Assembly: GCA_037178625.1 (NCBI GenBank)
Contig: CM074138.1
Span: forward strand, 2,542,001-2,606,000
Source: Skeletonema tropicum
Taxonomy: Eukaryota; Bacillariophyta; Thalassiosirophyceae; Thalassiosirales; Thalassiosiraceae
Reading direction: 5' to 3'
DNA length: 64,000 nt
Shown: positions 39,872-52,128 of the stretch, in pieces
How the letters are laid out: each line of letters opens with the position of its first letter
Position numbering within the stretch: the first letter of the stretch is position 1
Program-made: the position numbers and the translations under genes
Notes under the pieces: generated by a model
What the model was told of the DNA's origin: nothing
What the model saw: the letters and a program-made list of their open reading frames with translations, nothing else
Databases searched by the model: none

Positions 39872-40591
39872 ATGGCAGCAGTACTTTGCAACAGTATCAG
39901 CAACCTCTGCAGCGGCTCCTGCGAAGCCCTAGGATCAATCTGCAGTCTTCCCTGCAAGGCTTGCGGAGTACTTTGCGACGGACTCTCCCAAGCTCTACGC
40001 TCACCCTTTTGCGTCTACCTTTCAATAACATTAGGGTTGAATATACCTCCTATAATCTTTGCTGTTGAGGCTTTTATAATCCATGATGATGGAGGATGTA
40101 ATATGGCACTCACTTGGCTGGCTGTCAATGCTATCCTTTGTGCTGTCAATATAGCTGCAGCGATATATATAAGTGGCAAGATAGCATATGATGTGCCGGG
40201 AAATGAATCGAACACTGTTGCACCTGCACCAGCACGACCAGTATCCGATGTCGAAGCAGCTACTGGTGCTCAAAACAAAAACAAGACGGCACCAAAGCAA
40301 GCAGCAACCAAGAAAAGCACAATGTGCCCAACTATATTTGAATCGAACACTCGAGCAAGAAGCTTTTCCAGAGTCAGTGACGTTCTATGCCACGATCCCA
40401 TCGTTGCAATCTACATTGTGATTGGAATCGGTTATATCGTCTGGCAGACAATGGGAGTTTGGCGTAGGAATGAAGCGGAAGATTGTGGAGGAGGGTTGGA
40501 TACGCTCATATCGGATGCACTAATGTTTGGATATTTGTTCATCTTGCTAGGTGCAACTTCTTTTGGCTGCAGTCTTTGCTGCTTGCGTTAG
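39872..40591 (+). CDS. Four-helix membrane protein with Cys-rich N-terminus
   Basis: 239 residues. Residues 1-42 contain nine cysteines (CNSISNLCSGSCEAL, CSLPCKACGVLCDGL), suited to acylation or metal binding. Likely membrane segments are at about 46-70 (VYLSITLGLNIPPIIF), 79-101 (LTWLAVNAILCAVNIAAAIY), 175-196 (VAIYIVIGIGYIVWQ) and 212-236 (ALMFGYLFILLGATSFG). Between helices 2 and 3 is a roughly 70-residue polar Ala/Lys/Thr-rich loop. No family recognised. The gene diverges from the Lys-rich gene at 38843-39568. Intact. Confidence 0.65.
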   Translation: MAAVLCNSISNLCSGSCEALGSICSLPCKACGVLCDGLSQALRSPFCVYLSITLGLNIPPIIFAVEAFIIHDDGGCNMALTWLAVNAILCAVNIAAAIYISGKIAYDVPGNESNTVAPAPARPVSDVEAATGAQNKNKTAPKQAATKKSTMCPTIFESNTRARSFSRVSDVLCHDPIVAIYIVIGIGYIVWQTMGVWRRNEAEDCGGGLDTLISDALMFGYLFILLGATSFGCSLCCLR

Positions 40592-41633
40592 TGTTTAAGT
40601 TTGATTTTGTTGTGAAATATGTCTGTTAATGATAATAATTAGTAATAGTAACGAGAGGAAAGTTTTTGTTACGAATTAGAGTGGTGATGAAAGTATGATC
40701 TGAAACGTCTTGAGAAATGTTGGTAGCATAATACATGCGCTCATTCCAATCACAAAAAAATACATGCATTCGGACATTCTTCTGCGGAGACCATGATGAT
40801 TATTGTTTCTTTTGTTTGTGCGGTTTGATTCTTTTGTGTTGGGCAGTGTTCACGACAAACGGCCGGTAAGTTGTCGCTCCTCTTGATTTTGATACTACTC
40901 CTATGATGTCTTTAGTATTCAACCCGTTGCAAAAAAGCAGTGCTACGACCGCTCTTAAGAAGACGAAGTTATTGTCGATGCTCCAAGCGTTCAATTATTC
41001 ACGTCAAGTTGAAGCCATCTTGTTTCTGTTCATTGTTCATTGATCATGCTCGCTCACAAAAATGTGACTGTTTCGATCGATGTGATTCTCAAGAACGCCG
41101 GAACATCTTTTCATGTGATGTCAGCATAGTTAATCGTAAAAGTGTGTACTTCCGGTTCTAAGTACCGGTAGGCGCGACTTAGGAGTGAATCTCAAGAACG
41201 CGTTTTGGTGTTATCCACGTTGGAATTAAATACTTAGATTCGCGGACACACATAACCGGTAATGAAAATTCAGATTTTGCAGCATATAGGACTTCCTTTG
41301 CGCGCCAACTTCCACTTCCACTTCCGCAAGTGGAAGGTGGAAGCAACAAAACGACACTTGATGCAGATATCATCAATAAGCCTCTGAACACTGGCGAGAT
41401 ACAAATACAAGTATTTGCACGAGGATAAGCTTCGTGGTTGTTTTGACCGCGTCGCCGTATCAAGAAGGCAAGGCAACGACCACACCACAGTGACAGCACC
41501 GCTTCACGTCTGCTTCTACTTATTAATTCAATTAACCACAGGCCATAGGAAGGACATAAGGCCTCACCACCAGAGCAACAATCTATTCCCCTCCCTTCTC
41601 TCCCGACAATATTATCGGCTGAGAAAGATATCG
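40592..41633. other. Intergenic before the first ankyrin-kinase gene
   Basis: No supported gene; a small imperfect palindrome of CTTCCACTTCC type lies near 41311-41345. The frame upstream of 41634 is open but lacks a counterpart in the paralogue, so it is taken as leader. Confidence 0.45.
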
Positions 41634-44600
41634 ATGACAACATTATTGCCACGCTGGTATTCTTCTGACGAAGAAGAAACACTTCGATTGCCTCCACTGC
41701 ACACGCTCCTCCAGGATAAAGGACAAAATGTTACAGTTGAGGATGTTCAAGCTCTGATCGACAAATATCCTGATGCAGTTGAGGAGGAAGATCAATATGG
41801 ATTGCTGCCGCTGCATAATGCCGTCGGAAATGGTGCGTCAGAAGAAGTGATACAGCTACTTATCAAGGAATATCCTGATGCAGCGAAGGTGAAAGATAAA
41901 GATGGAAAGCTGCCGCTGCATATTGCCGCCGGATGGCGTGCGTCGGTGGAAGTGATTCAGCTGCTTATCAAGGAATATCCTGATGCAGTGAAGGAGAAAA
42001 ATAAACGTGGATGGCTGCCGCTGCATTATGCCGTCGCAAATGGTGCGTCATTGGAATCCATTCAATCAATTCTCAATGCTCACTCTCAAGCTGCAAAGGA
42101 GAAGATGAAGGACGGGAGGCTCCCTATTGAGGTGTCCCTCGACAACGAGGACCCCGGGGATTTAGTGCTAGCGCTGCTCAAGGTTGATATGCCAGTTTCC
42201 ATCGAGGATGGCACGCCAGTTGAACACAGTGGTAGTTGGTGCACTTGTGTTACTTCCAACACTAAATCCGCGACAGCCGCCGTGCGACATATTCTCTCCA
42301 ATGACGATGGTGGGGCTGGCTATGGTAAATACATTCATGCCCTAGCTGATGTCCGTGATGCTGAAGATAGAACTGCTCTTGGTGCAGCTTCGGCTGAGGC
42401 ACGCACCGAAATTCATAAATACCTACTCTTTTGCGGTAGGTACAAGCTCCATATTGGTCCACCTGTGTATCGCACAGCATCAAGTACATTGTTTCGTGCA
42501 CAAGATTTTGATGAGAAAGCTGACTATGAAGAGATATTTAAAAGAGCGGACAAAAATGGGGATGGAAATTTGGATAAGAAGGAGTTAAATGCGATTGAGA
42601 TTGCGGAATCTATCGGCTTGGACCCTGATTTGTTTTTAAATGGGTAAGACAAAATGACCATCTCAAAGGCGGAGTTCGTAGCCATTTGCAAGCGACAATT
42701 GGGCGATGGTCCACGTGAGGTAGTGATCAAATTTATGCAGAGCAAGGATCATTGGGAACGCGAGACTAAAGCTCGTTCGGACTATAAGTTGAACCCAAAG
42801 CATGTGGTATCAGCGCTAACAAATGTACCTTCTCAAACCGAAATTGCTGATGCAGTGAAGAAAGGCGGCGGCGGTCTAGATTCTGTTAAAGAGAAATTCC
42901 TCAACGGTATTAAACCAGGCAAATACGCCATCATCATGAATGCCGCAGAACGGAATCTGCAACAAATCTTGTTCCAGGAGCAGCCAAAAATTGACGCTGT
43001 ACGAGACATGCTGAGACAAGTGTTTGAAGCGGTGGAGCACCTGCACGATCAGGACCTAATGCATGGTGATCTGAAGATGGTCAATATCGTTCGCTTTCGT
43101 ATTGACAACAAAGTGCGTCTGATAGATTTGGATGCATCTGCGCGGATGTCAAAAATAGGCGAAGTAGAAAAGTCATATGCTGGTGCCAAGTCCTCGTCAG
43201 CAATACTGCCTCCGGAGATGATAGAGAGGATTGTGTCAAAAAAGGAGCTTGAAAAATTCGAGAAATACTGGAAGGCCGAAAATGATAAAGATCTCTATGA
43301 AAAGGTAAAACCGAAGCCATACAAGGAGCGAGGGGTTTTCTGAAAGCTCATTATGTTGTGAAGTCATTTCACACAAAAAATGGCCAACCTGTGCACAACG
43401 GCCTGCCTTACAAGCTGGTCAATGCGTCTTCAAGTATTGACGAATGGTCTCTTGGTGTGTTGGCATTCACTCTGCTCACCGGTGAATCGCTCATTCCTTC
43501 CACTTTTGTCGACGACTGTGCGTCAGGTGCGGCTATGCATGTCTTGTACTCATGGGGGACACAGCCAGAGGTATTGAGCGAGCTTTTCAAGAAAATTCAT
43601 GATGGTGCAGCTCGAGATCTTGTTAGGCAGTTGCTGCAGTACGAACCAGCAGATAGGCCATCTATCAGTACTCTTCTTGAAACGCATGCCTTCTTCAATC
43701 CCAGGAGTGGTGTTTTGTTGGAGAAGCTTGATGATATGGACGCTAAGCTGGAAATAGCAGCGAAGAATCGCCAAGACGACAGGGCTCTGCTGGAAAAGAT
43801 GAATGCTAATATTTTGGTAATAAAGCAGCTGGGAGACGAAAGCAAGGTCGAACTTTATTACACTCGCCAAGTGTTGGTCAAGGCTATTTTTGAAGCCACG
43901 GAAGTCAATATTCCCACTACTTTCATTGTTCTGGAAAAAGAACTGCCTGCACCTGCTGATCCATCTGAAGTGGAAAAGATGCTTGATATCATCGCGAAAG
44001 AGGATGGCAGTGGCGTAAGCATGGAAACGGAGTGTGCGTCTGTTACAATCTCTGCTGAGGGAGCAGATATTGCTCTTAAAGGTAAACTGAAGGAGTACCA
44101 TGAACAGGTTAAGACTGGCATGAAGTGGGCAAATCACATCAAAGATATCAGCTCAAAGGTTGCTGCTGATGACGTTAACAAGGCCTTTGAAGCAATCAAC
44201 AAGGCAATAGAAGACCTTACTGTGGGAGATGAGATGTACCTTTATCTCGTTGATGAGCTTACTGGTCAACCCGTGCGTGCGAAAGGGTGGCCACTGAAAA
44301 TCACGAAACCATCTGATCTCGTGCATAAGCTGTTACCTCTGATGCTGGTTGGAATGCGAGGTCTGTCCATATGTAATGGCGTGGCGGGTCTGGCTAGAAT
44401 GTGTGGATACCCTGTTCCAAAAGTTCCCGAGACTGTGTTAAAAGGAGCTCGAGAGTCAGTTAAGCTTCTTAAGCAGGAAAGTTCAGTGGAAGAGTTTGTT
44501 GTTGTGCATGAAGAAGTCAATGGAGGTGGTGAAGAGAAAAAGTCAGTACGCGGTGCGTCACTACGTGAGTTTGTGGACTTTCTGAAGAAGAATGATCCTG

Positions 44601-45043
44601 GCTTGAAAGAGGGCAAAAGCGGTGACTTTGCTGGTTTGCAGCGAATTGGTGATCCAGATGACGGTACTGCGCTGTGGACTGCACTAACTGATCCAAAAGA
44701 TATTGAAAAAGCACTTCAGGAGCGTGCGAAGCAGCGCAAGGAGGAACAGCGGAAGGAGGAGGTAGAGCAGCTCAAACAGAACATGCATAATACTGACACA
44801 GTCCATCAGAAAGAGGTAAAGTCAGAGGAGGAAGAGGGAAATGAGGTAGAAATTCCTGAAGAAAAGCAAGGATCGACCGTGTTAACACCGGTGTTGCCAA
44901 ATGAAAATAGAATGAATATGGCTGAAGGGCAAGTGGCCGCAGATTTGATCAACAGGCTCAATGATTCAAGGAACCCGTTTGTGGGTGTTGAAGAGATTGC
45001 TGAGTTGGTTCAAGCTGCCAAGGAGGCAACCATTGCAGCTTAA
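41634..45043 (+). CDS. Ankyrin / EF-hand / kinase-like protein, copy 1 (one stop, one frameshift)
   Basis: Start chosen at MTTLLPRWYSSDEEE, matching MSSSDEEE in copy 2. Domains: NVTVEDVQALIDKYPDA lead-in and about four ankyrin repeats (GxLPLHxAVxxGASxEVIQLL) to residue about 150; kinase glycine-loop-like GPPVYRTASSTLFRA; EF-hand loop DKNGDGNLDKKE (306-317) and a second half-hand; VVIKFMQ (Lys about 366, the VAIK-type Lys); YAIIMNAAERNL; HGDLKMVN (about 477); LIDLDAS (about 498, in place of DFG); LPPEM; WSLGVLAFTLLTGE. A Lys/Glu-rich C-terminal part follows. The EF-hand block thus sits inside the kinase N-lobe. A TAA at 42645 stands where copy 2 has TCA, and one base is lost or gained near 43331-43340 (A-GGGG-TTTT run). 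Cytoplasmic calcium-regulated signalling is an inference. Confidence 0.75.
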
Positions 45044-47344
45044 GAGGCCACTTCTCCCTCTACAGCCATCAGTTTGTGCAGTAATAATTCCTGCACAATC
45101 ATGTGAATGTTCTTCATAAGCTGTAGCTGGATTTTTTTCCTCGATGGTCGACAACAATGTCTACGTTTGTTCCTGCACTATTGTAAAGAATTTTTAATTA
45201 CCTAGTTACATGTAAACAATCTCCAAATAATACTTCAGCATTTGTATATTTCTATAGCATACTGAGTTTGAGACGCAGCGACCGCAGCAGCTAAGGAGGC
45301 CGCGGAGGCTGCTTCAGCCAATGCTTGTGCTGCGCGATAATGTAAATATCCTGAGGTAGATCATTATTTAGTTCACTTGCAAGGGCATGGTGCATCAACG
45401 AAATTGCATTTATACTTTTAATATTATGTTGATCCTGTCACAGAGACAACGAGATAGAATGATCTCTTCGTTTTCCATCCATCTCCACCCACTTTTCTCT
45501 AAGATAAGTACTGGTTCTAATCTACTCAAATATGAATCTGCCCGTAGAATGCAAGAGGCAAGAGGTTGATCAATTCCCAAGGATAGTGTCTAATCACCTT
45601 CTTGCCGGAAATAGTATTGTACGTCGGAATTGTTATTTACGGACACACAGCCTCGAACAGTTCTATTTCATTTTCAAGGCGTCAGTGAAAAGAAAAAGAT
45701 AATTTTGCCTGAAGAGTTGCCTTTTGTGTATTCTATCGCCGTCAGTTAGCCATCTAATCAATATCAGGCACTATCGACTGGTCTCTTCGACAAATAATCT
45801 GGTGGTAAAGTTGAACACATTTGTTGTATTGTTTATTTCTACCTTTTCATTAGAATGTGTGGTGAAAAAGAACCTGATTGATTTCTGTAATCATTTCATT
45901 TCTCCAGCTCTCCATTGCGCCTTGTTACCCCCAACAAGGTCAATTTGTTTCTAGCTGCTCACAGTCGTCAAACTGAGTTTATCATATTCAAACCCATACA
46001 CATCATCAAGCAGATCTCTTCAAGCAGATCTCTTTTCAGTGGGATGGGCGATCGATGAGTTGAAGGCGCTCACATCTATGAATACACGTTTTCTTCCAAT
46101 GTTTCTGGTTGTCGAAGTCTATATCTTTCCGGGCACTGCAATTGAAGAATGCGGCGATCTAGATGGCAATGGCTGATATGGTGGCTTCAGACTCTTTACA
46201 GAATGCAAGAGGCAAACGTGTATATCCATTTGTCTTCTTGATACCGAACTTTCCATACTCAAGATTTTCCATCGCCCTATGAAGTGCATCATATTATGAA
46301 GCCAATTTCAAGAGCTGATTCGAAATCCGCCGTAACATTTTGCAATAGTATATAATATAATATAAAACGCCTTCTTCCCAACTTTTCTGATGTCATTGTG
46401 AGTTTTCCACCGTGCACCAATCGGCGGGCGGCAATCTTATATATTTAGTTGGCGCCCTCCATAAATCCATCGTCATCGATAAGTATTGTTCGCCTCCATC
46501 CCTTTTATTTCAAAAGTACGCCTAACCCCTCATCGGTGGTTCTTCTCCTGCCTGACCATCTCGGCATGGAAATTACTTATATGTAGTATCAAAAGCGTCG
46601 CTTGGTAGAATGTCAAAGTCAGCGTCATGGTCATGGTGGATGGGCGTTGGTCGTTGGTGGCAAGGGTTGGTGGAGGTTGGTGGTGAGTGATGAGCGGTGA
46701 TTCGAGTAGTGAGAAAGTATGGGACAAGCTGGGACAGGAATGACCTATTCGAACGACAAGCACATCATGTTGTGTGAGTGATAATGATGATGTGAAAAGA
46801 AGACGATGATGAGAATCCAAAATCCGTCGTCCCCCGCCCGCACAAGTTCCAAGTCCACACCCCCCAGATCCAGACCCACTTGACGAATGGTAGGAACTCA
46901 TGGGCAGTAAATAAATGATTCTACTGATATAATATATTGACTTCGATCTGCAATAGGACGCACAACACAATTCCGGGAGGAAAAGATTTCCGTCACGTCA
47001 ATCTATGCACACTGCTTGAGACTTCTTGAAAAGGCCTCTTGATGTCCATAAGTATTGGTCTTCGGTGTTGAGTGTTGAGCCATTGCCATTTTAAGTAATA
47101 TCAGCACTATCGACTGAGTCTTCACAACGTAATTGCAGTGGTGAAAACATTAACGACAGGAACTATCGGCGATCCAGAAAACAGAAAACCATAAATTATT
47201 ATAATATCGTCTCCCCCCACCCGCGGTCCCGTAGACTTGAATATTATATTGTACCAACACACCCACCCCTTCTCCCGTCAACATCAGCTAAACAAGTGTT
47301 AGACACTAATATTATCGCAGGCAGGGAAGCCCTCCGACTGAATC
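45044..47344. other. Spacer between the ankyrin-kinase copies, with relics of the duplicated unit
   Basis: 45275-45345 repeats the 3' end of copy 2 (GCAGCGACCGCAGCAGC... TGCTGCGCGATAATGTAA), so it is a detached remnant of a gene end after copy 1's stop. 45349-45470 and 45708-45820 match the 3' flank of copy 2 (51663-51780, 51905-52015). ATCAATATCA(G)GCACTATCGACTG also recurs near 47098. Otherwise no gene. Confidence 0.55.
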
Positions 47345-50300
47345 ATGTCTTCATCTGACGAAGAAGAAGACAACTTGCCTCCACTGCTGCACAAGCTCCT
47401 CGAGGAAAAAGAAGAAAATGTTACAGTTGAGGATGTTCAAGCTCTGATCGACAAATATCCTGATGCACTGAAAAGGACAAAGATGATGATGGACGCCTGC
47501 CGCTGCATAGAGCCACATGGAAAAATGCGCCGGTGGAAGTGATACAAGCTGCTTATCCAAGAATATCGTGATGCACTGAAGGAGAAAGATTATAATGGAA
47601 ACTTGCCGCTGCATAAGGGCCGTCGAAAAGGGTGCGTCGGACGAAGTGATACAGCTGCTTCTCAAAGAATATCCTGATGCAGTGAAGGAGAAAAATGGAA
47701 ATGGATCTTTGCCGCTGCATATTGCCGTCAGTGAAGGTGCGTCGGTGGAAGTGATACAGCTGCTTATCAAAGAATATCCTGATGGAGCGAAGGAGAAAGA
47801 TGAGTATGGAGACCTGCCGCTGCATAGGGCCGTCGAAGAGGGTGCGTCGGACGAAGTGATACAGCTGCTTCTCAAAGAATATCCTGATGGAGTGAAGGAG
47901 AAAGGTTATTATGGAAAAATGCCGCTGCATTATGCCGTCGGAAATGGTGCGTCGGTGGAAGTGATACAGCTGCTTATCAAAGAATATCCTGATGCAGTGA
48001 AGGAGAAAAATGAAAATGAAGACCTGCCGCTGCATATTGCCGTCGAAGAGGGTGCGTCGGACGAAGTGATACAGCTGCTTCTCAAAGAATATCCTGAAGC
48101 ATTGAAGGAGAAAGGTGGTGAAGATGGAAAACTGCCGCTGCATTATGCCGTCGGCAATGGTGCGCCGGTGGAAGTGGTACAACTACTTATCAAAGAAATA
48201 TCCTGATGCAGTGAAGGAGAAAGGGTATTAATGGAAAACTGCCGCTGCATTATGCCGTCGGAAATGGTGCGTCGGTGGAAGTGGTACAGCTGCTTATCAA
48301 AGAAGAATATCCTGATGCAGTGAAGGAGAAAAATGAAAATGGGGATCTTTTCCGCTGCATTATGCCGTCAGTGAAGGTGCGTCGGTGGAAGTGGTAACAG
48401 CTACTTATCAAACAATATCCTGATGGAGCGAGGGAGAAAGATGAGTATGGAAAACTGCCGCTGCATTGGGCCGTCGGAAGTGGTGGCGTCGGATGAAGTG
48501 ATTCAGCTGCTTATCAAAGAATATCCTGATGGAGCGAAGGAGAAAGATGAATATGGAAAGCTGCCGCTGCATATTGCAATCGACAAGGTTGCGTCGATAG
48601 GATCTTTTAAATTGATTCTTAATGCTCACTCTCTAGCTGGCAAAGGGGAAGATGAAGGACGGGAGGCTCCCTATTGAGGTGTACCTCGAATGCGAGGACG
48701 CCGAGGACTTAGTGGTGCTAGCGCTGCTCACTGCTGATATGCCTGTTGCCATCGAGGATGGCATGCCAATTGAACACTCTGGTAGTTGGACCACTTGTGT
48801 TTCTTCCGATTCAAGAATAGCGAAAGCCGCCGTGCGACAAATTCTTCTCCCCCATTGACGGAGGGTGGGGCTGGCTATGGTAAATACATCCGTGCCCTAG
48901 CTGATATCCGTGATGCTGAAGGTAGAACTGCTCTTGGTGCAGCTTCGGCTGAGGCACGCACCGAAATCCATAAATACTTACTCTTTTGCGGTAGGTACAA
49001 AAGCTCCATATTGGTCCACCTGTTTATCGCACAGCATCAAGTACATTGTTTCGTGCACAAGATCTTGATGAGAAAGCTGACTATGAAGAGATCTTTGACG
49101 AAGCGGACAAAGATAAAAATGGAAATTTGGATAAGAAGGAGTTAAATGCGATTGCAGAATCTATCGGCTTGGACCCTGATTTGTTTTTGAAGGGTTCAGA
49201 CAAAAATACCATATCAAAGGATGAGTTTGTAGGAATTTGCAAGCGACAATTGGGCGATGGTCCTCGTGAGGTAGTGATCAAATTTATGCAGAGCGAGGAT
49301 CATTGGGAACGCGAGACTAAAGCTCGTGCTGACTATGACTTGACTTGAACCCGAAGTATGTGGTTTCAGCGCTTTCGAATATACCATCACAAAACGAAAT
49401 TGCTGAAGCAGTGAAGAGGGGCGACGGCGGTCTAGATGCTATTGAAAAGAAATTCCTCAGCGGTGTGAAGCCAGGCAAATACGCCATTATCATGAATGCC
49501 GCAGAACGGAATCTGCAACAAATCTTGTTCCAGGAGCAGCCAAAAATTGGACGCTGTACGAGACATGCTGAGGACAAGTGTTTGAAGCTGTGCAGGCATC
49601 TGCACCGACCAGGACCTAATGCATGGTGATCTGAAGAGATGGTCAATATCGTTCGCTTTCGTATATTGACAACAAATTACCGTCTGATAGATTTGGATGG
49701 CATCTGCGCGCATGTCAAAAATAGGTGAAGTAGAAAAGTCATATGCTGGTGCCAAGTTCTCGTCAGCAATACTGCCGCCCGAGATGATAGAAGAGGATTG
49801 TGTCAAAAGAGGAGCTTGAAGAGTTAGAGAAATACTGGGAGGCAGAGGATAAAGATCTCGATGAAAAGGTGAAGCCGAAGCCATACAAGGAGGCGAGGGG
49901 TTGTGAAAGCTCATTATGTTGTGAAATCATTCCGCACAACCCGCACAGAAGACGGCAAGTCGATCATGCCTGTATATGAAGGCTTACCTTACGACCTGGT
50001 TAGTGCGTCTTCAAGTATTGACGCAATGGTCTCTTGGTGTGTTGGCATTCACTCTGCTCACCGGTGAAACGCTCGTCCCTTCCACTTTTGTCGATGACTG
50101 TGCGTCAGGTGTGGCTATGCATGTCTTGTACTCATGGGGGACACAGCCAGAGGTATTGACCGAAGTATTCAAGAAAATTCACGATGATGAAGCACGCGAC
50201 CTTGTCAGCCAGTTGCTGCAGTACGAACCAGGAAATAGGCCATCTATCGCTTCACTGTTGGAAAAGCACCCTTTCTTTCATACTGATAAGCGAAACGACC

Positions 50301-51664
50301 ATTTAATGCAGGATTACATTAGTGAAATGTATGTTAGGCTCAACAATGTGAATGAAACTCTGAAGAGACAAACGGATCAGTTGGAGATGATGAATGCTAA
50401 TATTTTGGTAATAAAGATGCTGGGAGACGAAAGCAAGGCCGAATTATTTTACACTCGCTCTGTGTTGCTCAAGGCCATCTTTGAAGCTACGGAAGTTAAC
50501 ACCCCCACTACTTTCATCGTTCTAGGAAAGTACTGCCTGAACCTGTTGATCCATCCGATGCAAAAGTGGCCACTGAGATACTTGATCTCATTGCGAAAGA
50601 GGATGGTAGTGCGTAAGCATGAAAACGAAGTATGCGTCTCTTGACCTTTCTGCCGAGGGAGCAGATATTGCTCTTGAAGGCGACCTGAAGGAATACCATG
50701 AACAGGTTAAGACTGGCATGAAGTGGGCCAAGCGCATCAAAGATGTCGTCTTGAAAGTTGCTGCTGGTGACGTCGATTCAGCTTTTGACACAATTAACAA
50801 GGGAATAGAAGACCTCATCGTGGGAGAAGAGATGTACCTCTATCTCGTTGATGAGCTGACTGGTGAACCCGTGCGTGCGAAAGGGTGGCCACTGAAAATC
50901 ACGAAGCCATCAGAACTCGTGCCGAAGCTGGTACCTTTGATGCTGGTTGGAATGCGAGGTCTGTCCATATGTAATGGCGTAGCGGGTCTGGCTAGAATGT
51001 GTGGATACCCTGTTCCAAAAGTTCCCGAGACTGTGTTAAAAGGAGCTCGAGAGTCAGTTAAGCTTCTTAAGCAAGAGAGTTCAGTGGAAAAGTTTGGTGT
51101 TGTACATGACGAGGTCAAAGGAGGCACCGAAGAGAAAAAGTCAGTACGCGGTGCGTCACTACGTGAGTTTGTGGACTTTCTGAAGGAGAATGATCCTGGC
51201 TTGAAAAAGGGCAACAGCGGTGACTTTGCTGGTTTGCAGCGAATTGGTGATCCAGATGACGGTACTGCGCTGTGGACTGCACTAACTGATCCAAAAGATA
51301 TTGAAAAAGCACTTCAGGAGCGTGCGAAGCAGCGCAAGGAGGAGCAGCGGCAGGAGGAGGTAGAGCAGCTCAAACAGAACATGCATAATAATGACATAGT
51401 CAAGGAAGAGGTAGAGGCAGAGGGGGGAGAGGGAAATGAGGTTGAAGTAGAAATCTCGGAAGGTAAGGTGACTAGAGACGAGAAAAGCAGGTCGATCGAT
51501 TCTAGTTCAATAATGCCCAGTGAGTATTCAGAGGAGATTGCCACGTTGATCGAAGCCGCGGCGACCGCTGCAGCTAAGGAAGCCGCTACTGCTGCAGTTA
51601 GAGAGGCCACAGAGGCTGTTTCTGCTGCTGCCTCTGCAGGCAATGCATGCTGCGCGATAATGTA
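47345..51664 (+). pseudogene. Ankyrin / EF-hand / kinase-like gene, copy 2, many frameshifts, CaaX end
   Basis: Same architecture as copy 1: MSSSDEEED start, about ten ankyrin units with a 99-bp period (47420-48640), AQDLDEKADYEEIF, EF-hand region (DKDKNGNLDKKE), REVVIKFMQSEDHW, NAAERNLQQILF, WSLGVLAFTLLTGE, then an intact long C-terminal frame 50619-51664. The reading frame changes at least eight times (near 47490, 48200, 48470, 48640, 48855, 49000, 49345, 49550, 49900, 50530). The last residues are NACCAIM: CAIM is a CaaX prenylation motif preceded by another Cys. The indels fall between well-preserved coding blocks, so either recent decay or poor consensus. Homologous flanks show a tandem duplication with copy 1. 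Confidence 0.7.
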
Positions 51665-52128
51665 AATATCCTGAGGTAGTTCGCGTTACAAAGGCATGAT
51701 GCAGGAACGGAATTATAGATTCCTCTCTAATATTATATAATGATCCCAATCAACATGACAAAGAGATCGAATGATCTCTTTCTATCTTCTCCTTCTTTTG
51801 ATCGTACGTCGGAATCAATACAGAGACACAGAGCATCGAACAGTTCTCTTCCTTTTTCCTTTTTCATTCAGGTTCAGGCGTCAGTGACAGAAAAAAGAAA
51901 ACTGCCTGAAACGTTGCCTCTTGTGCATTCTATCTCCGGCGGTGGGTGCATCTAATCAATATCAGCACTATCGGCTGGTCTCTTAGACCAATAATCTGGT
52001 GGTGAAGTTGAGTTCAGCTGTAACAACTCAGCGTGATCGTTAGCGGCGAAGACAACTAACCGACAGAACTTGAAATCGGCGATCAGAAAAAATAAGCAAT
52101 ATCTTGAGATTTTCAGAACAGAAAAATA
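51665..52128. other. Intergenic, duplicated 3' flank of the kinase unit
   Basis: Matches 45349-45820 in blocks. The last part holds the promoter and leader of the FUN14 gene; no gene otherwise. Confidence 0.45.

Noticed and set aside
41415..41633. N-terminal extension of ankyrin-kinase copy 1
   Set aside because: It would begin at a TTG and has no counterpart in copy 2, which starts MSSSDEEE.
47553..48182. Repetitive minus-strand frame of 209 residues
   Set aside because: Antisense of the 99-bp ankyrin repeats; the plus strand has the ankyrin consensus.
47420..48640. Regular 99-bp repeats considered as a CRISPR-like or satellite array
   Set aside because: The repeats encode GxLPLHxAV ankyrin units and vary at coding positions; the organism is a eukaryote.
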